64,000 nucleotides of DNA. It comes from Tomocerus qinae (Eukaryota; Arthropoda; Collembola; Entomobryomorpha; Tomoceridae). Position numbers and translations under genes: made by a program. Under the pieces are notes generated by a model. That model saw nothing but the letters and a program-made list of their open reading frames with translations, searched no databases and was not told the origin of the DNA. Of the stretch, positions 51,901-61,587 are shown one piece after another (positions within the stretch are counted from its first letter, which is position 1; every line of letters starts with the position of its first letter). The DNA lies in the NCBI GenBank assembly GCA_020055645.1, contig CM034546.1, forward strand, positions 128,857,875-128,921,874, written 5' to 3'.

Positions 51901-54280
51901 CCCAGGAAGTTTTGATCCAGATAAATTGGATCTTCCTCCTGAGTCGGTAGTATTTTCTCCCGGTCGTCCTTCTTCTTCTGGGAGGAGAATTGGGAAAAAG
52001 CCATTGAGCAACAATGACTTCGATATTAGTAAAAAGAAGGTTTGATTTAGACTCTAACTACAATGAAATATATTATTAATCTTAAAGTATGAATATAGAT
52101 TTTTAAATTTGACAGTTAACTTGGGAAAATGCTAAATCAAAATGCGAAGATTCTGGGCTATTGCTTTTAATCATTGAGTCTGAAGAGGATAATAAAGTCT
52201 TGAGTGCCTCTCCTCGTTTAAAAACTAAACGTAAGGAAACGTAAAAGTTGATTTTTAAACACATTAATTTAATGTAGATTTGCATACTACAATTAAAAAG
52301 GACATGTCCCATTAGCAGGAAACAAAAAAGGCACTTTTTACAAAAAAGTAAAAGTAAAATACTACTTTTTATAAGCAGTCCTTTTTTACCTTTTTTGCTT
52401 TATTTACATGTAAAGTGGAAGTAACTGGGGGAACGCTGCTACATTAAAAAAGGTAAAATGGCAAAAAGGACAGGTTTTTAAAAACTTACTCCTACCTTTT
52501 TTATAAAAAAGTTAGAAAAGTAAAAGGTGAAAAAATGTCATTTTTGTTCCCTGCTTCATATTTTATGTGTAGAATTTTTAAAGACATTACGATTCATCAT
52601 AGCATTCAATATCAAAACACGATTCTGGAGTGCTGCGAAATTCATTTCTACGGATTATTCCAAACTTGTCTGGGAACCTATGAAAACAGAATTTCCTAAT
52701 TTTCGTCAGGAGAATGCTAATGGAATAACAAAATCATGGTCGGCTGATGAACCGGTCGACGACGATGGTGAAGGCAAAGATCTTTGTGTAGATATGCAAT
52801 TCTCAGGAGCCACCCCCGTTTGGTCCGCAGCAGATTGTGATTTGGAAAAGTACTTCATTTGCATAAGACCATCGTAAGTACATTTTATATATTGCATTGG
52901 TATATTATTATATATTTTAACCACACTCTTAAAAAATTTCAGCATATTTTCATCAAGCTTGAGTAATCGGTACTCAATATTTTAGTACGAAATGTGCTGA
53001 CTCAACTGTTGAATAAAATTTATTCAACCGCATTGAGTAACCTGTTTTTACAGAAGTTGACTTATTTTTACTCTAATGTTGAGGAAATTATCCTTTCCGA
53101 TTGTGCAATTTATGCTGTCACATTGAATATAATATGCTATCATGTTGAGCATAGCTTGCTATTATGTTGAGTAAAATATGCTATCATGTTCAGTATAATG
53201 TGCTATAAAGTTGCATAATATATGCAATCAAGTTTAGTAATATCACGTTCGGTTTATTTATTGCAGCTGTTATATTTTAATACAATTATAAAGTACAATT
53301 ACAATATTTACAAGATTAATAAAAACACTATAAAATTTAAACAAAACATTTAAAAAACATGCAAATCAATTCAATTATTTAGTACCTAAATAATTGTGTA
53401 TTACAGTATGATCAGTTACGGTAAGGTTGTTGAGAGAAAACGAGTATGTTGCAGAATTTTCAAACAATTACCAACTGAAGGGACGAGAATGGCAAACAAT
53501 AGATCTTCCAACCAATTTTCCTGCACGGCAAAATGGAAATTGCAACAAAACTTCGTCTTCCACGTTATTCTCTGAAAAAACAAAGTATATTTAAAACGGA
53601 TTATAGTTAACTGAATTTTGTTGTCGGGTTTATTTTATCAAACTAAACACTAAACTAAAAACGAAAACTTTTTATGCAATATAGTTTGTTTTCTTACCTC
53701 ACCATCTCCAAAAGAGGACCAAGATTTGAAACATGAAGTATATTTTCAACTGCTGAGTTGACACTTTGTAGGTTAAAAAATTATTTAGTGACAGCAGACT
53801 GGTTTTTTATGCTAAAGCGTACGAGTATCCAGAAGGCTACTTCCATTCCACATGCATGCATGTTGTCAAAGGTAGCCGCGTGATGATTACGCTTGCGATT
53901 GAGCGTTATTCATTCAACATTTCAACATCGTTTGCTCAACAGTTGACTAGTTTAGGGACAGTACACAACATTGGGGATAATTTACTCAATAGTTAAGTTT
54001 GATTTATACAACCCCAGAATATGTAACTGTATTGAGCAAAAATCAATCAACATTTGATCAGTTTTTCATCAAAGTTGGGCAAAATAATATTACTCAACAA
54101 AATTGGCTGAATTTTTTTAAGAGTGCATTGATAGTTTCTCACACTTAAAATTACATTTAAAATTACATTATTCATACATTAAAACTTTTTCAAACCTAAT
54201 TTCTATTATTTTTTTATCAAATGCTCCATAATTTTAGAGAACAACGTCCAACTGCTAGTACACCCGTTCAAATTAACTGA
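45960..54280 (+). CDS. Secreted mosaic protein: two tandem CTLD cassettes, an unrecognised FIPDS-repeat region and a third CTLD (about 910 aa)
   Basis: Exons 45960-46014, 46375-46426, 46879-46984, 47242-47578, 47741-47767, 47907-48002, 48174-48198, 48728-48833, 49426-49762, 49924-49950, 50035-50130, 51000-52039, 52116-52230, 52603-52873 and 54238-54280 agree in phase (2,733 bases). Signal peptide: TSLVFLTATTTWALS. Cassettes 1 (about 36-232) and 2 (about 233-421) each have a pre-exon (SGS..V..TYTQHNIA type), a CTLD exon (TWFEAASCC, FGWVGI.GF, CDEVIDEQLICEE), a 27-nt microexon and a two-Cys exon (DDC..TW...Y W). Residues about 422-768 come from a single exon with repeated FIPDS, GxxKP and AEF motifs, which I do not recognise. 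CTLD-3 (about 769-897) ends AADCDLEKYFIC. AATAAA at 54320-54325. The join from 50130 to 51000 is chosen because the exon at 50578-50602 would break phase. It could be two genes. Extracellular recognition role inferred. Confidence 0.78.
46590..46785. mobile_element. Palindromic hAT-like MITE, CAGGGAACAAAAAAGG family, copy 2 (intronic)
   Basis: Ends cagggaacaaaaaag and tttttttgttccctg. Flanks gtcaaatg (46582-46589) and atcaaatg (46786-46793) match 7/8. Intron of the 46-54 kb gene. Confidence 0.85.
48284..48390. repeat. 25-bp tandem repeat, four copies (ttttgtccactttggtcgaa...)
   Basis: Four near-identical units within intron 48199-48727. No function seen. Confidence 0.8.
49115..49375. mobile_element. 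hAT-like element rich in 'tagccggctaaaa', perfect 8-bp target duplication
   Basis: Bounded by gctgtagt at 49107-49114 and 49376-49383. Starts cagtcagtgacc and ends gaacactg; subterminal regions (tggctggctaaat and atttagctggctgg) are inverted copies. Inserted right beside a decayed relative of the CAGGGAAC family (about 49,005-49,110). Intronic, 43 bases before the acceptor of the second CTLD exon. Confidence 0.85.
50267..50471. mobile_element. Palindromic hAT-like MITE, CAGGGAAC family, copy 3 (intronic)
   Basis: Starts caggggaaaaaatagg and ends cctattttgttccctg. Flanks tgcaattt (50259-50266) and tacaattt (50472-50479) match 7/8. Confidence 0.8.
50578..50602 (+). pseudogene. Orphan 25-nt linker exon (GWPGIGSE)
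   Basis: Preceded by ttctag and followed by gtatgt, it is the counterpart of the used exon 48174-48198 (GPPLGSDA) with the same length and phases (1 in, 2 out). No phase-2 acceptor follows before the next coding exon, so it is probably left over from a lost third cassette or used in an alternative transcript. Confidence 0.55.
52316..52553. mobile_element. Palindromic hAT-like MITE, CAGGGAAC family, copy 4 (intronic)
   Basis: Starts cagggaacaaaaaagg and ends tttttgttccctg. Interior alternates A and T runs around acatgtaaa. No flanking duplication is visible (cccattag versus cttcatat), so it may be older or rearranged. Confidence 0.75.
52924..54125. mobile_element. 1.2-kb non-autonomous DNA transposon with CACTCTTAAAAAA termini
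   Basis: Left end cactcttaaaaaatttcagc; right end, reverse-complemented, reads cactcttaaaaaaattcagc. Nearly fills the last intron of the 46-54 kb gene. The interior repeats ttgagta/tgttgagt motifs and has no transposase frame. Target duplication not resolved, so the superfamily is open. Confidence 0.75.
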
Positions 54281-56588
54281 GATACTAGAAATTAGTCTAA
54301 ACTCAAAAAATACACTTTAAATAAATCATTCAACTGTAGCCCAAACTCGAAAATGTCTTTCCTAAAGTAACCGACTTAAATTGATCATCAAAATATGATT
54401 TTCTAGCTACAAAATCTTAATTTCTCAGCGAAAATGTATTATTAGGTATGTTTCAAGGATTAAGAACTAATAAAGATCAATCGACTAACTATTGTGTTAT
54501 TTTATTAATTATTATGCATTATTATTCTAAACAATGCCCACTAAAATGAAATGTAATCCAAGAATGAATTATTCTTAAAATTTATTCTTGACTAGGCCAC
54601 AAGTATTGTGGACTAACATTTTAAAAGTAAGCTTTAGCATGGCAGAATTAGTAATCTCTATATTATAACCACAAACTGGGATAAAGCAATAAAATCTAAC
54701 TATTAATTTCTGATAGAATGTTACATAAAACAAAGTATAAATTCCACTTCTATTGGAGCATTTTTTTAAAGGACGGTATGGACCGAATGGGATTGAATTG
54801 GACTGAGGAACCAAAATGGGGTAAATTAAGTAAAAGACATTTTTTGCATGAAAAACTAAATTTGCTAAAAGTCCATATTTAAAACGGTGATTTACAAAAT
54901 GTTAATTAATATTACTAACAATATTTGCATTAAAATGGAAATTAAAACAGTTGCATGTAATAATATTAAACTTTACTTCATTTAGACCCCAGATTAATTT
55001 TGGAAGACTCAGAGTGAGAGTTTATAGTGAGAGAATGCAACTTTGTTGCATTCCCTATTTCTCTGTTTCTTCCCAAATTGCCCAGCAAGCAATAGAACTA
55101 ATTTGCATTATATATTACTTGCTGGACAGAGTTCATTTCCCTCCCCACACGATTGATCAGGTACTGCGAGTGCATGTGTCCCTATAATGTATGCACAACA
55201 ACAATATGACACACTGACAATTATTATAGGAAGCATAAAATCTCGTGGATTTTCTTATGCGATAACAGGCGGACATTTTTCTGCCCTAGACTCTCTTTTT
55301 GTTCTTCGGCTTGGATACAGCTTTCCGCCCGCAGTGGCTTTATTTCTTTAATTGTGACATTCACTTCGAATAAAATATTTTCTATTCTTGTCCCTGCCGC
55401 TATTTATGCAGTCGCTTTCTTGAAATAAAATAAATAGATAGGCTTGCTTACAGCCCTTTCTTTAGTGCCAAAATACGATATCTGTGTATTCATTTCGGCA
55501 CATCCTGAGTAAGAGAATAGTGGACGTACTCATCCCCACCAACTCATTATCTTTTACTCTGACAATAGTTTGATGTGATTTCGTATGATTTCCAAGAAAA
55601 ATAATCGTTTATTTACAGTGGACTTCCTTGTTTTATGTAATATTCATTGCATATTTTAACATAAAGCAATCTTAACTTAACCCAGTGGCTTCGACAAAAA
55701 TTAGGAGTTGCTATTTAGCAGCCAAAAGAAACAATAATATTTATGATAGCTTTAATACATTTTTAAATAAGTATTTAAGATGATAGATGCAATGCAAATT
55801 CAATAGCAGGGAATGTTTGTGTTTATTACAATTCCTGCTGCTACTCCTAAATTATTTCTCTATTCAATAATAAATTGTTACTTCGCCTTTGAAGTTCCGT
55901 CTGAGTTGTATTTATTGAGAAGGCAATAAATATGAAAATTGGCATAGATAACTACGGTCTTGGCGTCAGTCGCCACGTCGCCGTCTTCATTATTTTATCA
56001 CTAAATGAATACGCTTATGTGATGAGACCGAACTATCATATTTATAGCTTAAAGCAGTTCATCGCCGTCAACCTAAATGCCGTCAATTTACCTAAAGCGG
56101 AATTAACGTAATTTATGTAATTTATTTATACTGAATCAAAATTTTATTGATTCGATGAACTTGAATTCACCGATTTCTTCGTCTTGAGCCACTTCTGATA
56201 AACAATCTCCGTTTAGTGCATAATGTAATATTATTCTGGCTAGAAGGAAAAGCAACCTCTTATAGATTAAATATTTGATGCATTGTCATGTAACATAATT
56301 AAGGTACTGGTTATGTATGTTATAATTCACTTTGTAGGATGGAATTGGGTAGCATTATGGAGTCATATAATTTAGTAATGTTAAACGAATAGTGTCAGGA
56401 CAAGAAATGTATAATTTAGGATTTCATTTCATACTGTATGGATAAAGCACAAAATGCAAACGCATATAGAAAATTTCCGCAATAAGAAAGATAAATAACC
56501 ATACATTAAATCGCTAACACTGGGGATGAATCATATCCAAGTTTCGCTTTACAACTAACTTCAATACAATTTTCGAAGCAATTCAATT
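54281..56588. other. Intergenic stretch between the lectin and chemoreceptor-like genes
   Basis: Holds the AATAAA at 54320-54325. A less AT-rich patch at about 54,990-55,560 could be a retroelement or LTR fragment, but no defining feature was found. No gene is supported. Confidence 0.35.
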
Positions 56589-58617
56589 ATGAGTATGTAA
56601 AAATATATATTTAATACTTTAACAGGTTTACATTTAAAATTTTGAAGCTTATATTTTGTTGACTTTTTTAGAATTTATAGAACTTTCAATCAATCTCATC
56701 AACAATGTCACGGACAAATTACAAAAAAGCATAATTCCGAATCTGTCAAACTACTGCGGGGATGAAATTTTAGATTGGATTGGTTTCTATTTCAACATTT
56801 CATTTGGATATCTTCCGATAAAATATAATAAATCTGAGAAAACATTTCACACTATCCCTCTATCGCCTATTTTAAAACTGCAAAAATATCTTGCATGGAT
56901 TATAATTGTTTACGAAGCGAAACAATTAGCAGAGTTTCTCCGTTCCGGAGAGAATATCAACATTGAAGCCGTTCTAATTTTTATTTGCTTTCAAGCGACA
57001 ATAAACTATAATAATACTTTCTCTAATTTTTTGACAAAATCAACGGAAATTGTGCATGTCTTAAATCAGCTAAGTTTGAAGGGATACCCAATTTTAAATG
57101 AAGGTATAATTTCAAATAATATTCTTTAATTATTGATTCAATTAAATGAAGACAGAAGATTAATTCTATTATAATCAATAAAATTGTTTTACTTTCATTA
57201 ATTTGTACACAGGTTGGCAAAAGCCGGGAATTAAAGTCTTCGTTTTCTGGGAAGTTCTTTTAACGAAGTGGATTATAGGAAACTACATCAGCATCGTTGC
57301 TTTGTGTACGTATTTAATTCATTATGCCGTTCTTGGTACACATGTCGTTGGGCGAAGTTGGAAGTGTTAAAGAGCTGGAAATATTCCATCTGAATCAACT
57401 GGAGAGTTCTTTGACGGCCGTACAATCTTGGGTCGTAACAGCACCAGGATGCCTGTTGTTTATCGTCCTTTGTACTTTGATTTTCACATACTCTACGAGA
57501 ACATGCTTGTATTTACATATGATAAGGTCAGCAACTTTCATTAATGTCTGGTGGAAAAATATTTTTCTCTCTGAAAACCTTATCTGGAATGATTGCCTTA
57601 TTCATTATTGTTTTTTCTTTTTCAATCTAATTTTTCCTTTTTCAGTCTAATTTTTCCTTTTTCAGTCTAATTTTTCCTTTTTCAGTCTAATTTTTCCTTT
57701 TTCAGTCTAATTTTTCCTTTTTCAGTCTAATTTTTCCTTTTTAAGTCTAATTTTTTCTTTTTCAGTCATATTTTTCCATTTTCAGTCTTCATTTTTCTTT
57801 TTGTCTTATTTTTTCTTTTTCAGTCTTATTTTTTCTTTTTCAGTCTTATTTTTTCATTTTCAGTCTTATTTTTTCTTTTTCAGTTTTTTTTTCGTATTCA
57901 GTCTTATATTTTCTTTTTCAGCCTTATTTTTCCTTCTTTGTTATTTTTCATTATTCCCTTATATTTATCTTCTATTTTTCTTTCATACTTCCCATTTTAA
58001 TTTTTTAAATTTTCTTCTTGGTGGAAAATTTAGTGGAAATTGGCTACCAGGTTTCCAAAATTTTCCATTCTGTAGGAAATTGTATTTTGCACTTTGTGAA
58101 TAAAAAAGAACATTTTACTGATAAGTAATAAAATATTCTTTGCAGGACAAGTGAAGCTTCTCTACAAGAAAAAATCCGGACCTTCAAGGGATTGCGCATT
58201 TTAAATAAAATATTCAACGACTGCCTGATCAGAGAATTTGTCCCATTTCTAATATATTCGTTGGTGATTGCACAATCCATCTCTGCGTTTGCTCTTATAA
58301 AGCAAAATGGGAACGAAGTAGGGCATGTAGTTATGATGGCAATGATATGTAGTTTAGTTGGAACTCCGCTCATTCTGATGCTCTTCTCGTGTTCCTTGTG
58401 CTACAAAAGTTCATGGGACACTCTGAATGCATTACGAATGGAGTTACCAGTCGGCAGTTATGATAAAAGATATTGTAATAAAATGCTGGCAAGCACCAAT
58501 GCCTTTGGCGTTCGATACGGAGTATTCCAAGTGGTGAAACACAAACACACTTTAGACTGCTATGACACCAGTCTCAATATTACAACATCTCTTCTTATTT
58601 CTTCTGCTAATCTATAG
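56589..58617 (+). CDS. Multi-pass membrane protein, chemoreceptor (gustatory-receptor)-like (about 389 aa)
   Basis: Exons 56589-56592, 56672-57103, 57213-57305, 57358-57526 and 58146-58617 join in phase (1,170 bases), ending at TAG 58615-58617. The first coding exon would supply only ATGA. Hydrophobic spans include LAWIIIVYEA, IEAVLIFICFQA, VLLTKWIIGNYISIVAL, VVTAPGCLLFIVLCTLIF, FVPFLIYSLVIAQSISAF and VVMMAMICSLVGTPLILML, about seven in all. Length, spacing and a last exon carrying the final membrane span fit divergent arthropod gustatory or odorant receptors, but the canonical C-terminal TYhhhhhQF motif is not clear. The 52-bp intron 57306-57357 is needed to keep frame; otherwise a one-base frameshift would mark a pseudogene. 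Such receptors sit in sensory-neuron membranes as ligand-gated channels; here that is inferred from architecture only. Confidence 0.55.
57600..57950. repeat. 20-bp pyrimidine-rich tandem repeat in an intron
   Basis: About 15 imperfect units of tttttcagtctaatttttcc. Each unit resembles a polypyrimidine tract plus cag, i.e. a 3' splice site. It lies in intron 57527-58145 of the chemoreceptor-like gene. Confidence 0.85.
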
Positions 58618-59353
58618 AGGGAAAATAATCGTATATTCAATTTCCGAAAGGATTCAAAAATTCCTGTTCTATAATCCTGTAATAATTCATTACTGGCTCA
58701 GATGTGGAAATAGTGCATTTATTTATATATAAGATAAGTAGTCGCACTGATTAGGGTAGAGTACTACTGAAAAGCGCAATATTCGACGTATCGTTCTATA
58801 GAATTCACTTCCCGGCCATTTAAAAAAACCCTTTTGCTAGGTTCACTAGTATTAATAAATGAAATCATAAATCATGTTAATAGGGAGATGTTTCCTTTTC
58901 AAAATAAAAGATAAGTTTGATTCAGATAGTAATTTCGAGGTATAAAAACTATTTTTAATTCCCCGTAAGTGTACTAAAATTCCTTTGCATGTTTGCAGTA
59001 GATTAAATGCCTTGAAATCCAATGTTAGTTACAAACGCGACAAACAGTCTCACCTGACTTTGGTTACCGACAGGGCTACAGCTGTATGGAAAATGGTATC
59101 GAGTGTCTGCTTTGATTGCAGATCGGTTATGTAAAGGTTTGTGTTATTATAAAGTGCTTTGGAAACAAGATTTTGTCTGTTATGTGTTTTATTTGCAATA
59201 TTGGTAAAGCAAGTACAAGTATTTAAGCACCATTTATTTGCTTTAATTGGAAAAAATTGAAAAACAACGCTTGATGAAATGTTATCTTTCTCGATGTACG
59301 TAAGTAACTGATAAGAGGATATAAACCTGAATTAAATTTTAAATTCTGACGAT
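58618..59353. other. Intergenic stretch, no gene seen
   Basis: AT-rich sequence after the chemoreceptor-like gene. Nothing recognised. Confidence 0.35.
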
Positions 59354-59538
59354 ATGGTTACTAATGTCAGCATGTTCAACATATTTGTAGAAAAGCATCT
59401 TCTGTTCTTCAAATTGTTTAAGAATATAAAATTATTCGATGATCACGTACTAGATATGCTAGTTAATGGCGGAATCAATACAAAAGAAGGACTAACTAGT
59501 CTGTTTGAGAATCAACCTCATAGCAAAACCGCCAGGTA
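59354..59538 (+). CDS. Possible CARD-like exon (61 codons), uncertain
   Basis: ATG at 59354 opens a helical frame (FVEKHLLFFKLFKN, HVLDMLVNGGINTKEGL, LFENQPHSKTAR) whose pattern of hydrophobic residues and the ...LL.KGxLT-like turn resembles the first helices of caspase-recruitment domains. It ends at a potential donor (gccag|gtagtt) or at the TAG straight after. No partner exon was found; the next sequence is a pseudogene relic. It could be a stray exon or a chance frame. Confidence 0.25.
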
Positions 59539-59609
59539 GTTTATAATCAACCACGTCAAAAGGTGGTTCTTTACAATTAAATCTCAAAGTCGAATTAGAA
59601 TTAGAATTC

Positions 59610-59745
59610 GAAAGTATTCATATCAAAAGATCAAGCCGATGTTTCTAAGCCAATGACTGTAACGTGGCACAAAGGCAAGTCATCACAAGGAATTGCAAGG
59701 AAATTCGACCCAACTAAGAGATCTTCTTTGAGAGTCTGTATTCTG
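59610..59745 (+). pseudogene. Fragment of the FIPDS-repeat exon (C-terminal part)
   Basis: Reads KVFISKDQADVSKPMTVTWH then IARKFDPTKR, matching KVFTSKDQENISQAISGTWH and IPGSFDPDKL of the intact exon near 51,820-51,930. Flanking parts are missing, so it is a truncated relic. A hAT-like element begins 50 bases downstream. Confidence 0.75.
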
Positions 59746-59796
59746 TATAGTACTATGTACTTCAGCCCCTCCATACTAAATTCTAAATGAATTGAA

Positions 59797-60490
59797 CAGG
59801 GTTACCAGGTATACTTAAATGGCAAGTATTATACTTAAATTGGGCCCTATACTTAAAATACTTGCAAGTATTTTAAAATTCTTAAATTATACTTAAATAT
59901 ACTTAAATCAGCTAAAATCGAAAACAGTGAGGTATCTTAATGTCCTTTAATATTAGAACACACTTTTTTATCGTTCAGATACGTTTACTAATTGAAATTT
60001 TCTCGCGCTTCGCGTGAATTTAAGTATTTTTGTCTTTAAATCCAGTTTAATAGTCAAAATTGTCTTCAAATTCGAAGGAAAATTATTAATAACTTATCAG
60101 TGGGTATAAATAACATTTTCTGTTCCTCTACTATGTCACTAAACCGTTAAAACAAAATTACTCAAAATTCGTTGTCTTTATTGATCAGTTTCGAAGTTGA
60201 ATTTCAAAAATTTCTCGCGCTTCGCGCGAATTGGTATTTTCTCTTGATTTCCTCCTGCATATATGAAGTAATATACAAGAATATATATTTCAAGATACGT
60301 AATTTACTTATTTTTGCTTCCTTTTCAACAAACAACCGTAAGTTTGTTAGCTGCGCTCATATGTTTCGCCAAATACGGCTGTACGACATTTGTAAGCATT
60401 TACAAAAACGCGCCCGATGGGCGCGGGTTGGAAAATTTGTTATTGTTGGCCAGGATACTTAAATTCGTTGAAGAAAATCTGGTAACCCTG
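59797..60490. mobile_element. 694-bp hAT-like element, CAGGGTTACCAG ends, perfect target duplication
   Basis: Starts cagggttaccag and ends ctggtaaccctg, perfect inverted repeats. The octamer gaattgaa lies at 59789-59796 and 60491-60498. The interior carries ctcgcgcttcgcg twice. No full transposase frame, so non-autonomous. Confidence 0.9.
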
Positions 60491-60498
60491 GAATTGAA

Positions 60499-61587
60499 CC
60501 TTTAATCAAGCAGACGTATTCCTCCAGATCATAAAGTGTTTTAATATCTGTCAATAATAATTAACTATTAAGTTAAATTCATTTTCTTGTCTTAAAATTT
60601 GGATATACTTTCGAAATTTAAGCTAAATTTTTACTTTGAAATTTTTACTTTTACTTTGTATTGATGAGGAATAATAATTTATAAAAGACTGTATGTAACT
60701 CATTATGTCAAACAGAAACAATGGATACTAAAACAAGGCTTTTTCAAGGGTGTATGGTGTAAGCGAATATATTTATTATTCCTGAATGTCACTTTTAATT
60801 GCTACTTCTGTTGTCATAACGGGCATCAGTACCGTATTTAGAAGTCGATTTGGGAGCATGGGTGTCATAATGCAATATGTATTATGCATATTCCCGCGAA
60901 AAAGTTAGGCTCTTTTTGTCGAAAATCACATAAAATCGCACAAAGCGCATTGTTTTTGTTTTTTTGAGAAAGAATTAATTTTTCTTGGATTCAGAGGGGT
61001 CGGCATTTGCACTAGTGTTTGCCTATCCACTAGCTAATGGCTAAAATGGTACTAAAAGTAGTAAAATTGCATTGTCAGAGTTCATTAGTAGACAAAATCA
61101 TTTTGGGTCCTTAAAAGCATTTTAAACGAAGAAGAATTATCTAGTTAATCTTTTCGGGCGGAGTTAGTTAGCTTTGCAAGGAATTTTTGGCCACTTAACT
61201 GCGTCATTTTTAAAATAGTAGGGCATTATAGGCCAAGTAACATGCTAAAATTTAAAAATGTCTGCTAAAATAAAATTTTGCATAATATGTGTACGTTTAA
61301 TCAATTGTATATTCTGAAAAATACGTTAATTACCGTAAGTAATAATTGTGTTCATTAATTATTGCTTCCAATTTTGTAATAATGACAACTATCGATAAAA
61401 ATAGAAGAGGAATATGACAAGACTTAATAAAACATCATAAAAATTCAATTGCTTTAATTACTATTCTCATTAAAAGTATTTTGCCTATAAACATTATTAC
61501 GGCTTTGTAATTTCAAAGAAGTACATATTTCAGAGTCTCGCGTAATTCATTTTATTGTGTGTCACTGTTTTCTTTTCAGTTAAAAAA
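60499..61587. other. Intergenic stretch upstream of lectin gene 6
   Basis: No gene. A decayed repeat with actagctaatggctaaaatgg (about 61,015-61,240) resembles the 49,115 element. Confidence 0.35.

Noticed and set aside
57324..57650. Separate 108-residue gene starting MPFLVHMSLGEV
   Set aside because: It is better explained as an exon of the chemoreceptor-like gene (57358-57526) plus intron read-through.
57801..58103. Phe/Ser-rich open frame
   Set aside because: Low-complexity translation of an intronic pyrimidine repeat.
60172..60505. Two overlapping open frames inside the hAT-like element
   Set aside because: They contain no transposase motifs and end at the element's terminus; the element is 694 bp and non-autonomous.
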